A stretch of 64,000 nucleotides of DNA from Lepisosteus oculatus (Eukaryota; Chordata; Actinopteri; Semionotiformes; Lepisosteidae). Under the pieces are notes generated by a model. That model saw only the letters and a program-made list of their open reading frames with translations. It searched no databases and had not been told where the DNA came from. Positions 1-13,130 of the stretch are shown one piece after another. Made by a program: the position numbers and the translations under genes. Every line of letters starts with the position of its first letter. Position 1 is the first letter of the stretch. Location: contig NC_090698.1 of NCBI RefSeq assembly GCF_040954835.1, positions 2,044,501-2,108,500 of the forward strand. The letters run 5' to 3'.

Positions 1-3000
1 TACAGAAGGGGAACACTGCTTGATTTATCAACATGCATGTAACAGGGATGGCCAAGCAGCTATCCCACAGTCCCAGCACATCCCAGCCTTCCCCCTCTCC
101 TTCAGGGAGGTAGAGGACAAAGGCCTCTTATTTAATCATTAATTCATGAAAGAAGCAGTAATACTGGTTTGCAGGGGGCAGAGCACTCCTGGAAATGCCA
201 GTGTTTAACCCGGCATCTCTCTTACAGTCCTGGTGTTCTTGTGGTACAGTCCTTCCACACAAACGAGGTCTTTCAGTGGAATGCAATGAGAAACACTATA
301 ATGAAACTGTAACCACAGGCTCAAAACTGTTTTCCATTTCTTCAAAATCAGTCTTGCAATTGAAAGAAGTTTCAATGTCAAGATTAAACCTCCAAAAGGG
401 AAAGCCCTTCATTTCTGTCTAAGACCATGCATCTCTCCCTACATTAGTATTAAAAGCTTATCAGACCGGTTGAACACCATACCAAACCGGATTATCAAGC
501 ATGCACATCAAACACTTGTGTTGTTCCTGGAACTGTATACATGTTCTGTCCTTCAGATGAGAGTATTTATAATATATTTATACACTCTTTATATGCTCAA
601 GCATGTGACATGTTTGAGAGCCGTCTATATGTAGGTAGGTATTCAAATGTATCAACTGATACACTGGGGGCACCTGAAATCAGAGAAGCACTAGTACGGT
701 ATGTGTCCATAATGGACCTGTGGCTTTATTGGAAGAGTGTGAATCTTCTTTCAGAAATGCTCAATTCCATAAAAAGCGAGAAAGAGGGGCCCCACTGGTT
801 CAAGACAGGTAAAAGATTTTCTAAAGATAATCGGTTGCAGCCATACCGATTTATCAGCAATATCAATTCCACATGTGCACAATTCCTCCACCCAAACGTC
901 AAAGCTCTGCAAACCGCTGAAGTTCCTTTACAGAAGAAAAATATACGTTATGGAGGCAATAACTGCCTGGGTGGATCTCCTGGATGTAAATGTGAGACAT
1001 AACTGGCCTAAAAGGGTGTAGTAGATGTAACTGATGCAAAACTGAGGTCATGCATCAATTAATATTAACTTTATACAACTGCCAGCAGACAATATACCTA
1101 GAACAGCAGGCCTGACCGATACAGCATGAGCAGGGAGCGATACAGCACAGAGGTGCCATGAACTATCCCAGGTTGCCTCCAAGCATTTCCAGAAAAGGGG
1201 GTTGGGTTGAGAGGGTGAGAGCCAAGATGCAGAATATCTTTAAGACGCATTCCGGAAAGTCCTGGCCACCAGCCACAAGTTAAAACCACTCTGAACGAGA
1301 AGCCTGAATAAAGCTCAGGAATGTTGGACCATTCCCAGGGAGCCTTGTGTGACTTCTTCCCAGATGATCTTACTTATTCACTGATGGAGAGGGACGAGAA
1401 GAGCGCTTTAACACACTGTAACTGTGTAACCAAAGGCAGCAAACCTCATACAGAAGACACAGCAGAGCACATTACCGTCTGCAGGCACTCTTAGGACGTC
1501 TCTCTTCTCAGACGACGTTATCACAGCCAAAATCACACTATTACGCAAATCCTTCTTCCTTAGTTACATCTTATCTTTCTCTGGTAGGCCATGATGGCGT
1601 ACTGGGGATAAAAGGATCGTGCGGTGATGGCACTAGAAAGCCCTGTACACAGATCTGCACGCTTATATCTGGCCTGCTGGCTGACCAGCACCATGGCTTC
1701 TCTTGGCCAATGTCATAGCAGCAAGGCACAGTGGATTCTGGGGTTTCATTCTCATATCCGAGCCACACACACGTGTCACATTCCCCTTAAGTGTTGCGGT
1801 GAGCCTATTCCAGTCTGTCAGGCACAGTCTCAGCCCTGTGCGACTCTCCCTCCAGCACCAAAGAATCCCCAAAAGACCAGAGTCCAGCGGGGTGGTTACT
1901 ACAGCCACACTACTGTGACGCTGGCACTATCACACACCACTTCCAAGAGGGCAGTACAGCACTGGAGCTCAGGGGAGTGAAAAACTAGCTATCTTGACCT
2001 TGGAGTTTGTATTGTCATAAAGTCAACCCACAATGTAGTTTTTTTTTTCCATGACACATTTATTATTTCTAGGGCTGTAAAACGCCAAATGCTCTGTGGC
2101 AAGACTAAATTGCTCTTTTAAAAAAAATCAAGCGAATGCCAGAGTGGGCTGGAATAAGTCTGGAGTTGAGTTCTGAGAGTGTGAAAGCAGAAGAGATCCA
2201 CAGCAGCCCACATCTGTGGGAAGAGTGGCTGTAGGCGGCAACTTCTCTGTACTTCAGGGCTTAAACCTCTTTGTCCACAGATTCCTGGTGGGAGTTAAAA
2301 AACATCTACAGTCTATGAACAGGCTGCATTTATTTATTTTTTAAACTCCAATAACTGTTACCCCAGCCTGCCTAAAAACAATTATCTTAGCCCAGCATGC
2401 GCAGGCCAACGTTCAATTTCCTGTTTCTCATCGTGAAAAGAAAAGGGGAAAAGGACTACAGAAAGACACAGCTGATAACACGACAGATGTTCCTATTTGA
2501 TGACTTGTCCCAGACAGCTCAGCACATTCTGCGGGAGCATCTGTGAAAAATGAAGAAGGCTGCCTTCAGGACGAACCGAGAGCTTCGCATCACAGTTGGG
2601 ACCTAGAAACTCCCTACACAGCATTTTGGAATTAAAACAAACAGTTACCCTGCCTCAGAAAAGGCATTCAATTAAATGACTAAATACTGTGTAGCAGACA
2701 AAAAGCATTAATTACACTGTCATTCTCCCTCACTGCTGATCACGAACGCAGGACAAAGGACACAGATCATACAGCGTGGCATGTGTGCTCATATTACTTA
2801 TTCATGCTATTGCTGCTGTTTCTGTTAACATGTTATGTTTAAGTTTTATAGGAATTATTTTATCACCAAGGTCAAAGAGCCAATCACATTTACAGCAGCT
2901 CATATGGCTTCACAGCATTTGTTAGGAGACATATAATCTTTATTTTAAGAAACGCTCTAACAATTTAGAAAGCATTAATCTTCCGATGAAAAGGATCAGA

Positions 3001-6000
3001 AAGTTTCACCTTCATCTGTTGGATTTATTCTGCTTGATATATATATATACAAACAAGCAAATGACATTCACAGGGAGAGCTGCATTATAACCTTCAGAGG
3101 CTAATGCAAAGGTCACACTCTCACAGAAAAGCAACAGGTAAACCAAGGCTGACTAACCCACACAGGTGACCAGCGACAGAACTGTGATGAATCAGATTGT
3201 TACTTACTGCAGGCATGATTGGTGAATAGGAAGGGTCTTCAGTCCTCAGTGGGGGAAAAAAGCAAGAAAAATAGTTTGCAGTGTTTGCAGAAAAATAGTA
3301 GCTGCAAGAGGATCAATCCAGAAGCCAGCAGAGACTGTGGACTGTGCACTCTGCTCCGTACCGTCTTTAGTGCTACTTCCTTAACTCGGGATTCCCCTAG
3401 ACTAGAGCTCCCAGAGCAGTCTTGGCTGCAGCACACGGATGTAGCGAGGGCTGATATTGTAGCTACAGCAAACGGTTTTTAAAAATTCAGGCAAGCATGT
3501 CTTGTCCCTCCCCTCTCCCTGAAATGTGCCACCCCCTTCGGAAAACGTTAAATTTGCATCTTGGTTAATTTTCCACTGATCTCACTGGGCTTTTATATGG
3601 CTTCACAATGCTGTCATTGAGGCTTTACTGCACTACCTGGGATCAGGTCTGAGCCAGGACAGTGAGGAAGTGTGCCAGCAGTGGGCGGAAGCAGGGAGAG
3701 AGCACGGCACATTTGTGCGAGAGGCGGAGGAAAAGCTATCAAGCAATGCGAAGCCATTGTTCTGGAGACAGGTGGTAAAGGGGACTTTTTTTGTTCTTCC
3801 GAACAAGATCAGTTCTCAAAGCAAAGACATTCCCACTACAAAGAGCTCTCACACCACGACAACAGAAGAAGAGTTGTCGTCCGTTCAGCACCGCAAAGCT
3901 CACACAAGGGAGCCGGTGTAACATGGCTTCAGGCTCAGCAAGGCAGACAGCCACTCCCTGCGGCGCAGGTAACCGGAGCACCTGCTTTACAAGAAATGCC
4001 TTATTCTGAAAAGAAATAGCTCTCGGCAGCACCGATGAACTTCGAATTCCAAAATTTCAAAGCCAGTAGTCCTCAGAGGCGTCAGAACGCCACATGCACT
4101 CGGCCCATTTTGCTAAACGCTTCTTGAATGTCCAGCCGACTCTTTCTGCCCGTCACACCTCAGCCTGTGGACAGAGCGCCTTGCTCATTGTGACCAGAGA
4201 GGCCAGGTCTGACACCTGCCAGAATGTTCTGCAGGCCCTCTCTACATTCTAGCCCAGTCTTTTTAACACACCGGTATGTGTCTGTCACCAGGATACTGCT
4301 GCTGTGAGATTAAGGAAGTCATCATGCTTCAAAAGCTTTTTTTCCCCCAATTTTAAACGTGGTTTCTTTCGTGGGGGTGTAATGACCAGGCATTGCCATC
4401 AAGGCCTCCACCTTTTAAAAAAACTGTGCTTAGTTCGTAAAAACCCCCACCCGGAGCGGAGAACAGAAACCGCTGTTGTCACTGCTGTCCAGCAGCCTTC
4501 ATGAAATGCCCTGTTTTCACCAGCCCACCAGTGCATCCGAGTGGAGAGGCTGTTGCCTTCTCTTCGCCCAAACCTTTCAGAAGCGTGCTGTAAATTCACG
4601 AGACCTGTCCGTTCGGGTATTGAACAGGACACTCCTTCCCTTAACACGAAGATTATGCAACACCCTTAACCTTGTGCCACTCTCCACTCACCCTCACTCG
4701 CTGAAGCCATTAATCCTGAGCCTCTAAACCACATGCAGGCCAGATGTTCACCACTGGCTCATGACAAAAGCACAAGCGTGGCGTGTGCCTCAATGCTCAC
4801 AATCACCCCCCTCCCCCTGCCGCTCTGCCCCCTGTCCCTCTATGACCGAGCCCTCGGGGGGCCGCGTATCAGCTGCTCTGGGAGCGCGACGCAGGCAGGC
4901 CCGAGTGCGTCACCTCCCGATCAGACGCAACGGCTTCGGCGACTGGAGAGGCTTCAGAGAGCCAGGAGACCGAGAGTCTTGACTTCCTCCTGGAGCTCAC
5001 AGCGTCTTTTCCACCCCCCCGCACCAGGGCTTTTGTAAACATCTGGTGTATAAACAAACGACAGCCAGAGTGAATCTGTCAGGATGCCTGTGGCAGTTCA
5101 AAACACTGAACTGGAGCCACTAAAAATTCCTCTTCGCGGTCAAGGACAGCCAGGGGTCAGAGTGGCTGAGAGACGGGCTGGGGCTCTGCTGGGAATTGGA
5201 ACACGAGTACAAAAGGGACATGAAAGAGCCTTTCGCTTGACACTCTCCGTTATTCACTAGTGACGAATTACACACCAAGTTTATTTTTATTTCAGTAGCT
5301 GGAGGATTATCAAGCCCTCCCTTGCGCCCACCCCTCTCAATTTACTCTTCGAAAACAATTAGATAAGAAACGATGCTCTCTCTGACTTCAAACACTCAGC
5401 CACTGAACTCTATAGCGAGCGCAGAGACAGGAAGGAGTGTACACAGGTCAGAAGACCTGATTTTACTCAAATTTGCACTTATTTGAGTGTGAGTGACTAA
5501 AGACTGATTAGCATTCAGAGCATGAATGTACTTCAGATGCAGGTTATGAGGTTCTGTAAACTACACATCAAGATTTGTGCACACATAGCACAACAAGCAT
5601 ACATAGAAAAACCCATTAAACCAGAATATTAGTCCCTGACATGTTTCTTCATTGACATTTGAATGTTCTGTTTCTGGTAATTGGGACAATTTCCGCATCC
5701 TGATTTTGAAATAAGCCTACTCTCACCTGGTCGCTGGGTGCTTTGAGCAAGGTTGAATCTAAGAGTTTAGAACTTGGACTGAAAGGAACAGCTTTTGCAT
5801 CAGGGAAACTTACGAAGGTCCTCCAGGCACACTGACCCAGCCTGTGGTTCAGAAGGCAAAGCTGTATTTTGTGGATGAGAATCTATTGTTAATCTGGTCA
5901 CTGCGGTTATTCAGCGAGACCCGTGATGCAAACGCAACACATAAAATTCCCAGACCGCCCCCGGCCTTCCCCAGCGTGATGATTATCAGTCACAGGCTCA

Positions 6001-9000
6001 CGTTCGTGCGGCGCACAGTGGAAAACAATGCGAGGACACTGCAGTCTCATTCCAGCTCATTGTCAGCGACCAACCGACAGGAAATAAACCAACTGGCTCC
6101 ACTATCTGATTCAAGAGGAAAGCAAAATATACCACTGGCATTTCACTGCTAACTGCTATTAAAAGGAACAAAGTTTGCCAGGTTTTCATGACTCCAACTG
6201 AATTAGAAATAATATCCTGTGACGTTTTCTTATCTGCTGTTATCTGTCTTGTCTGATCTTTGCCGTCAGCAAGACTCATGGTTGTGTCATTCCTGGAATT
6301 TTAGGAATACCGGGATCTTTCATTCTTTTTAAAAAAAAAACAATGAAGCTTTATTACATTATTTTCCTTAATCACATCTAATTGATTTAAGCACAATATT
6401 CAGATATTTCAGATATTGTCAATTTAAAAAAAGGAATCCTAGTCTGTCTATAAAATGAGAGGCAATAAAAACTGAACCAGAATAAAATACAGAAAAAAGT
6501 AGTAAAATGTTAAGATGAGTGTGCTGTTTCTATTAAGTTGAAGCCATAGATGTCAGTCAGTACCAAAAGGACTTCAAGGTGTTCCACTTGTTGTTTTGTC
6601 GTTCACACTAAACAACAGTTTAATATTATTCCTCTGAAATAAATCTGAAAAATACAAATACCTCCTAGCGGAGTTTGATCATCAGGGCAGCACCCTGGGT
6701 TGATGTTTACAGGAGTGAATGAGTGCTTAAAGACCCTTCCTTGTGCCTTGTGCGTCCGATCTGCAAGTGATCTCTCATTAATTCAGATCACTTTGAGTCC
6801 ACAAGCACAGCTCTCAGCTCCAGAGGCAGTCAGTCTGCCTTGACAAGCAACACGTTTCCTTGCTTGTCGCTTAAAAAGGAGTTATCTCTATTTTTGATGT
6901 GGAGTGACAGCTAAGGAATTTCATTCCTTCTTGTTTTGGGTCTTATTGAGGAAGCGATTCAGGAATCAGGAGTTGCAGGTCAATCATTACGTTAGGTGTT
7001 GGTGAAACCCTAACCCAGCCCCATTAAAATCAGCCCAAGCTCACCCCCAGATCTATGCTGCCTGCTGGATCAATATGACGTCTGTACCCAGTAGATACGG
7101 AGGCGCTCTGTGCCTGCTGCTTTTTGCACTAGGTGCTGTGCAGGTTTTTCCCTCTGTGGTTGGGGCTGCTTGTTTTAAGACGGCTGCGCTTTCTACCTGC
7201 TGCAAGCTTCTGGGGCAGGACCTTCAAGGGCTGTATTCCAAGGTCGCCTCTGTGTGCAGCAGCTGTGGTGTGCCAGCAGAAAAGAGCACAGGGGCTAACA
7301 ATCTCGCAGGCCCCTGCCCAGAGGCTGCAGAGGCTCCGAGTTCAAAGACACACTGCAGTTACATAACAAGGGGGCACTTGCTCCAGAGGAGGATGTTAGT
7401 TGCGCAACGGCAGTGTGAACAGTAGTGCTGGACCCCTGCAGCTGTTCAAGGGGCACCGACACCACACGGTCACCTGCATCCTGAGTACCCTGGGCACAGG
7501 AAGAGCTCCCTGCAGCCTTGGATCTGCCTCAGTGTGTCTGAGCTGGGCTTGTTTCATCTCAAAGGTGTGTCGCGGTGTCTTTCTCTCTGTGCTGTGCCTC
7601 TCTGACCTGCCCTGTTGGCTAAACAGAGTTGGGAAGAGACATGCCCACATGACGCGGTGTGGGCTCTGACATTAGTGCGTCACCGGTTTAAAAAAAACAG
7701 CAAACAGCTGTACCCATCAAAACAGATCAAATCCAATGGGTGTAAATTATTTTCAGTTCAGTTTGATTCAGGGATCCCAGTGATCTGAGTGTTTGTTGTC
7801 AGGATTTAGGATGGTTTCAAAAACTACCCTCACTTGGGCAAAATGATTTATCGCTGCTTGGAAATCCGTCACAATGTGAAAAGGCTTTGATTAAAGCGAT
7901 CAGTGAAACTTTTATGAGAAACATGCAAGCCATACTGATGAAGAATGAGACCTCAGGGGCTAAGACTCTATTTTTTCCAGACAAACAAAATTAAGATTAA
8001 ATACAATTTTAAAGTGAGTACGATTATTGGAGAGAGCACACTAAGTCCCTGGGGTGTTATTTTCAAAAGCGCGTTGCTCTGCCTAGGCACAACAAGGGAA
8101 ATTGATGCCTAGTTGAGCACGTACTTAATCCACTCTAAATCACTTGTCTATGTCTTTTCTGTGCTGCCAACTATCTCTTAGCACTTGACCATAACCTGTG
8201 TCTGCTTTCAAAAACAGGGCAACTGAACTGTTTCAAGTGAGGAGTGTTGATGCATGACGATTAAGTCATTTTGGAAGTCCCTCCAAAAGTGATGTGGAAA
8301 TTACACATCAAACATGAGGGACGCAGAAGAGAGCTTCTAAAATTCAAGCCTTTGGAACATGATTCATTTGCAAGGAGATGGGGAGAGAAGAGAAAACAAT
8401 TTGAGCTGGCTTTCTGACTTGGCAAAACCGGGGCCGAGAAGGCAGGAGAATTTAGGTGACTGAGGCAGGCAGAGACCTACAGCAGTATGAGCCTGGAATA
8501 AGTGGCATGCGCTGAAGGAAATGTGGTCAAGCGCTGTTTAACTCCTCCAACGTCTGCTCACAGCTCTGCGACTACCTTTCTGCTCTACCCAGAGGGAGTT
8601 CTGCTGTCACGTTGGAGGCAGAACAGCGAGGATGTGAGGCCTGTAGAGCTGATAAGGGAGAGAGAAGAGTTTCTGGCCGCCTTCATGGCTGACGCACAGA
8701 CTCTCAGCTCCTGGTGCACGCATCCACAGGCACATCAGAACTACCGCCGGAGGAAAAAAAAAATCCCTTTCTTAACTTAAACCGTCTTCTAGTTCCCAGA
8801 TTCCAGCTTAATGATTTGTTTCCATTGAAGAATCACTTCTTCAATTAAACAAAAAGAAGCCCTCCAAAGTTTGGGGAGTTGGGGGATGGAGGTGGGTTAG
8901 TTAATAAAAGAGGGGAAAAAAAGATTAGCATTGCTTGGCCACATGTTAACTGGGACACTTAACATGGGAAAGAAAGCTGTTTAAAGAATGGTTATTTAAT

Positions 9001-9276
9001 TGCTAATCATCAACGATAAATACAGCCCATTAGAAGACAATCATAATGTATCTCTTCAGAATCTGTTTGCCTGTCTGTTGGCTTCATCTTGCCTTAACTG
9101 CACAGGCAGGAGCCACTTTGTACAGAGCCTCCAAGAGACAGACACCTCTAAATGCTAGAGCAGGAAAGGGGGTCTCGGAGATCGGGGACAGCTGGGATTA
9201 GACTGACACATTCAAAATAATAACGCAACACAGAGCCGCATTCTGCTCCCGGAGCGCTGTGAACAACAGCCCTTAC
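1..9276. other. No gene recognised; mostly AT-rich unique sequence
   Basis: Open frames up to 153 codons exist (for example 541-1002 and 7075-7425), but none has a recognisable domain, codon character or splice partner. A short TA run lies near 3040. A GC-richer patch at 4860-4990 has no assigned function. I see no RNA gene or complete transposon here. Confidence 0.4.
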
Positions 9277-9450
9277 CTGGTGTGAACTGAAGGTCCCAGG
9301 CCGGCTCACGGATGTCGCATTCCTGCCGCGCGCCTCTGTCTCTGCTCTGCGGTTGCCGTGCGGTCGCGGTGCAGAGGCTGCGACTCCTCTGAACCAGGTC
9401 TGCTGAACTCTGGGGCCTCACTGCTTCCTGGCCCTGGCGTTTTGAAGCAC
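9277..9450 (-). other. Possible non-coding first exon, minus strand
   Basis: A CpG-enriched stretch whose minus strand ends CAGTTCACACCAG|gtaagg, a strong splice donor. There is no long frame of recognisable character and no partner exon was identified. It is listed because it stands out from the AT-rich flanks. Confidence 0.25.
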
Positions 9451-10166
9451 GAGATGATGCTTTTTCCTGAGGAAGCAGTCCATCCCCTTTCCTCCCTGCC
9501 TCTGCCGGGCTCTAATTATACTAATTACTGGCCTTGTTGGGCTATTTTTGTGTGCATATTTTTTTCTGACGAGTTACGTCAGCGCCTCGCGCATGCAGGA
9601 GTGGTGTCGTTTGAGGGTGTTGGGGGGGTTTATTTGTCATTTCTTCCTCTGTGTCGGCCGGTGTGTTTGTTGGTTTTGCATTGAGCCCTTGCGCAGGTAA
9701 ACTCCAGCTGTGACGCTGGTGGACGTCTTGGCGTAAGCTGGAGCGGACCTCTTCCTCCCCAGAGACCCAGGCGGCAGAGTCCTATTCCCGCCAGTCTGTC
9801 TGAGATGCTCTGGCCTCTCACTGCTGTGCTGATGTGCTGATGTGGTGGTGTTGTGGTGTCGTGCTGTGGTAAGAAACAAACCAGAGGACACAAGTAGAAA
9901 ATACCTAGAAAACTGAGAACAGGAGGCCCTTCCTTAAACTAATGGCTGTAGGAGTGTGAAACAAAGTGACCATCATGTAGTTGAAGATTGTATTTTGGCT
10001 TCCTTTAAGATGAAGATGAGATATTCAGCTCAATTAGCTACTAACTAATAAATTAGCTAACTAATGGATAGATGGAGCAAGCAACCTCCTGTTATTTGTG
10101 AACTTTCTTTTGTTCTCATGTACTTAACGCACTCTGACTGCCCACATACTACTGCATTATTACTAA

Positions 10167-10448
10167 CATAAGATAAGATCACTTTATTGGCCATATACAA
10201 TCTCTTGCATTAGGAATTTGTCTTTTCGCAGACCCCAGCTTGCTCTCCATGAGACACACAGACAGGGAGAGAAGCTGGGGGTCAGAGCGCAGGGTCAGCC
10301 ATTTATACGGCACCCCTGGAGCAGTTGGGGTTAAGGGCCTTGCTCAGGGGCCCAACAGAGTAGGATTCCTCTGCCAGCCACAGGATACGAACCGGCAACC
10401 TTCCAGCTAGAGGGGCAGATCCTTAGCCACAGAGCCACCACTCAGCCC
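10167..10448 (-). mobile_element. tRNA-derived SINE, minus-strand copy
   Basis: The minus strand begins TGGCTCTGTGGCTAAGGATC (A box) and contains the B box GGTTGCCGGTTCGTATCC. A body follows with GGGCCCCTGAGCAAGGCCCT and TTAACCCCAACTGC, and then the tail AATAAAGTGATCTTATCTTA. It is nearly identical to the plus-strand copy at 16.7-16.97 kb. Confidence 0.75.
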
Positions 10449-10518
10449 CATGCTGCCCCACTAATGACGGAGTCAGTGTTGAGTGGCGCTCGCCTGCAGT
10501 TGACTAGGCGCTGTTGAG

Positions 10519-10647
10519 GCCAGAGCTGGGATTAGTCAGACAGGGTGCTGCTGGGCTCCTTGTGCAACACTGACCCCTGCAGGGCCGTGCAGGTACAGGC
10601 CAGAGCAGAGCTGGGATTAGTCAGACAGGGTGCCGCTGGGCTCCTTG
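10519..10647 (+). repeat. Tandem repeat of about 80-85 bp, left side of LINE insertion
   Basis: One full unit beginning GGCCAGAGCTGGGATTAGTC, then a second unit beginning at 10599 with a 5-bp insertion. The second unit breaks off at GGGCTCCTTG (10647), where the LINE begins. The missing part, TTGCAACACTGACCCCTGCA, resumes at 11491 on the other side. Confidence 0.75.
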
Positions 10648-11492
10648 AACTTGAACTTTATTGCCATATGTAACCAGTACATGTACTGGTACAATGGAAT
10701 TCTTACTGACAGAAAGTCTCCCGATTGTTAAAACACATGTAAAAACACAAAGTGCAGACAGTGCATCAAGACAATATACAAACAAATAGTAGACAATGTA
10801 CAAGTAAACAAGTAAACAGTTTGAATGTAAACAATGCAGACATGTAAACAATGACTGCAGATGTGCAATAAATAAGAAATTATAGTAGGTGGTGTAGGGG
10901 TGGTCCGAGGGGCATAGCCAGATGTGTTCACCCATCGCCCTGGTTGTGGGTAGAAGCTAATGAGGAATCTGGTGGTCAGTGTTCGTATGCTCTTGTATCT
11001 CCTGCCTGAGCGTAGTGGGGTGAGGAGCTCATGCCCGGGGGGGTCACTGTCCTTTGTGATGGCCAGAAGTCTACCATGGCAGCGGTCCTCATAGAGCTGT
11101 TGAATCTCTGTGAGAGCACAGCCGATGATCTTCTGGGCCACATTCAATATTCTCTGCAGTGCCTTTCTCTCTCGAGAAGAGGTGTTGCCGTACCACACGG
11201 TGATCCCGTTGGTGAGGACGCTCTTGATGGTGCAGCGGTAGAAGTTCAACAACACAGGTGCTGGCATCCCCCATCGCTTGAGGCACCTCAGGAAATAGAG
11301 GCGCTGCTGAGTCTTCTTCAAGATAAGAGTCAGTGTTCACAGTCCAGGTTAGATCATTATAAATGTGTATTCCCAAAAACCTAAAGCTGGTGACTGTTTC
11401 CACTTCCGTTCCATCAAAACTGAGTGGGCTGTGAGTGTGTGGCTTGTGTCTCCGAAAGTCCACTATTAGCTCTTTTGTTGTGTTGCTCCCGT
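10648..11492 (-). mobile_element. LINE fragment (Rex/jockey-like reverse transcriptase end) inserted into a tandem repeat
   Basis: Minus-strand frames encode KELIVDFRRHKPHTHSPLSF, then FRFLGIHIYNDLTWTVNTD, and, in a second frame, KKTQQRLYFLRCLKRWGMPA, then LLNFYRCTIKSVLTNGITVW and YGN. These are typical C-terminal non-LTR reverse transcriptase motifs of fish LINEs. A frameshift near 11320 breaks the frame. The 3' end (AACTTGAACTTTATTGCCAT on the plus strand) sits at 10648. The element is bracketed by parts of one tandem repeat unit. Confidence 0.75.
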
Positions 11493-11560
11493 TGCAACAC
11501 TGACCCCTGCAGGGATGTGGAGGCACTGGTGAGGCCGGGCTGAGGCTCCTGAGTGCCAGA
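11491..11560 (+). repeat. Tandem repeat, right side of LINE insertion
   Basis: The sequence GTTGCAACACTGACCCCTGC, then AGGGATGTGGAGGC, continues the unit broken at 10647. This indicates that the intervening 845 bp is a later insertion. Confidence 0.65.
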
Positions 11561-12199
11561 AGATGCTTGAAAAACACAAAACAGGCAAGATAAAAGGCAC
11601 ACTGTTCACTGCGTCTGCTACTGTTTAAACGTGCATAAGGCCCGTACTGACACAGCCGAAGGGGGAAGACAGACCAGCGGCTGAATTTCGGGTTGTGTTT
11701 TTGCCCCACTGAACTCTTCACGTTTTAGGAGCACAGCCTTAATTTAATTCTAACTCAATTCTTCCCAGCATGTTCGTGTTTCAAAGTTAAATTTTAAGCA
11801 GCTCTGGCCACAGTTTTCATTCTCTAACGCACTCTGCCTAATCACGGAGGGGAGAGGTCTGCCTGCGGTAATCAGGCCCAGCTGCTTGGAGCCCTCTCCG
11901 ATGTGACTGTCCTCAGCAGACCTCTCGGCACCAAAGCTTGCTCCTGAAGCCCAGATCCCAATACGTAATAATGCTTCAGATGTACATGCCTGGTCACACC
12001 AGCCTTCGGGCACGTCTTCAGACAGAAACAGGGGTGAGGCTCTGAGCTTTTGACGAAAGTTAAAACCCATCCGGTGGGGCCAGTCTCTCACGACCCACCT
12101 AGCAGAGTGACAGGAAGACATAATCCTATAAATCATTAACCTCGACGAGTCCTGAGAAAGAGTCCGCAGAGCGTTGGCAGAAGAAAAGACTGCACGTGT

Positions 12200-12430
12200 C
12201 TTAAAGCAGCGGTCCTCAACCCAGCCCCTGGAGGAACCCACGTCTTCAGGTTTTTGTTCTGATTGAGCATAAGTGATGTCTTTAATTGAGCTTCTTACTC
12301 AGTTTGACCTTTTTGAACTGCCTTTTTCTCTGCATTCAGCCTCTGACTCCAAGAATATTCTACTTCTGGTGTGCTGTTGCAAAGAACTTTAACAGAAAGG
12401 ATTCCACTTTGCTCAAATTCAAAGAGAAGT
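12200..12430 (+). repeat. Probable dispersed repeat with hAT-like 'CAGCGGTCCTCAACC' end
   Basis: AAAGCAGCGGTCCTCAACCC, then CTGGAGGAACC, TCAGGTTTTTGTTCTGATTG and TTTAATTGAG resemble a common fish repeat whose end is like a hAT terminal sequence. The right end is not defined. Confidence 0.4.
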
Positions 12431-12654
12431 ATTTGCATGAGCAATGAATTACATTGTGACCAAAGCAAAAACAATTGGCAACACATTTAAAAACCTTCAG
12501 AACAACAAAATCATTATTATTTCTGGCAGGTGTTAGAATTTGGGTATTTAATTTGTTATTTTAGGGTAGAATGTTTTTCTAATCCAAGACTATTTCTCAC
12601 AGTGTAGTGGAAAGTGCATCTTTCTCTCTGTTGTACTGGCAGTGTACACAGCTC

Positions 12655-12935
12655 CTCTCTGGGCAGCCAGGTTTGTCTATGTCCAACTTCTATGGCCAGG
12701 CTGTGGTCACTGAGCCTCTCCTCTCTGGACAGTCAGTTCTACCCGTGTCCAGTTTCTACAGCCAGGATATGGTCACTGAACCTGTGCTCTCTGGATTGTC
12801 AGGTCTGTCTATGCCCAGTTTCTATGGTCAAGCTGTGGACACTGACCTTGTCTTCTCTGGACTGTCAGGTCTGCCTGTGTCCAGTGTCTATAGTCAGGTC
12901 TATGTTGCCCAAGTTTCTACGCCAGGCTGGGGTCA
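12655..12935 (+). repeat. 66-bp minisatellite, about four copies
   Basis: Units start with CTCTCTGGGCAGCCAGGTTT or variants (CTCTCTGGACAGTCAG, CTCTGGATTGTCAGG, CTCTGGACTGTCAGG), followed by CTATGxCCAGCTTCTAT and GGTCACTGA. The period is a multiple of three, so one frame stays open (12607-12939), giving a 22-residue periodic peptide with SGLSGLSMPSFYGQAV. No start context, splice partner or homologue is recognised, so a coding role is not claimed. Confidence 0.75.
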
Positions 12936-13130
12936 CTAAGGGTGTACTTCATCAGGGTCTGTTTCTACTTGCGGTCTCTCACTCTTCAGCTACCCAGACA
13001 CTGTTTAATGTCTTTTCAGCCTGGTAGCATTTCAGTTCGTGCTGTTTGTGTATCTCCCAGTGTGTGAGGTGGTGTCCATTGGCTAGTGTTCTGATTTGAT
13101 TGACTTTGTGCTGTTTTAGCAGTGCTGTCC

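Noticed and set aside
541..1002. 153-codon plus-strand frame
   Set aside because: AT-rich, no domain, and no supporting neighbouring exons.
7075..7425. 116-codon frame with a signal-peptide-like start and many cysteines
   Set aside because: The hydrophobic start is suggestive, but the cysteine spacing fits no family I know and no splice partner was found.
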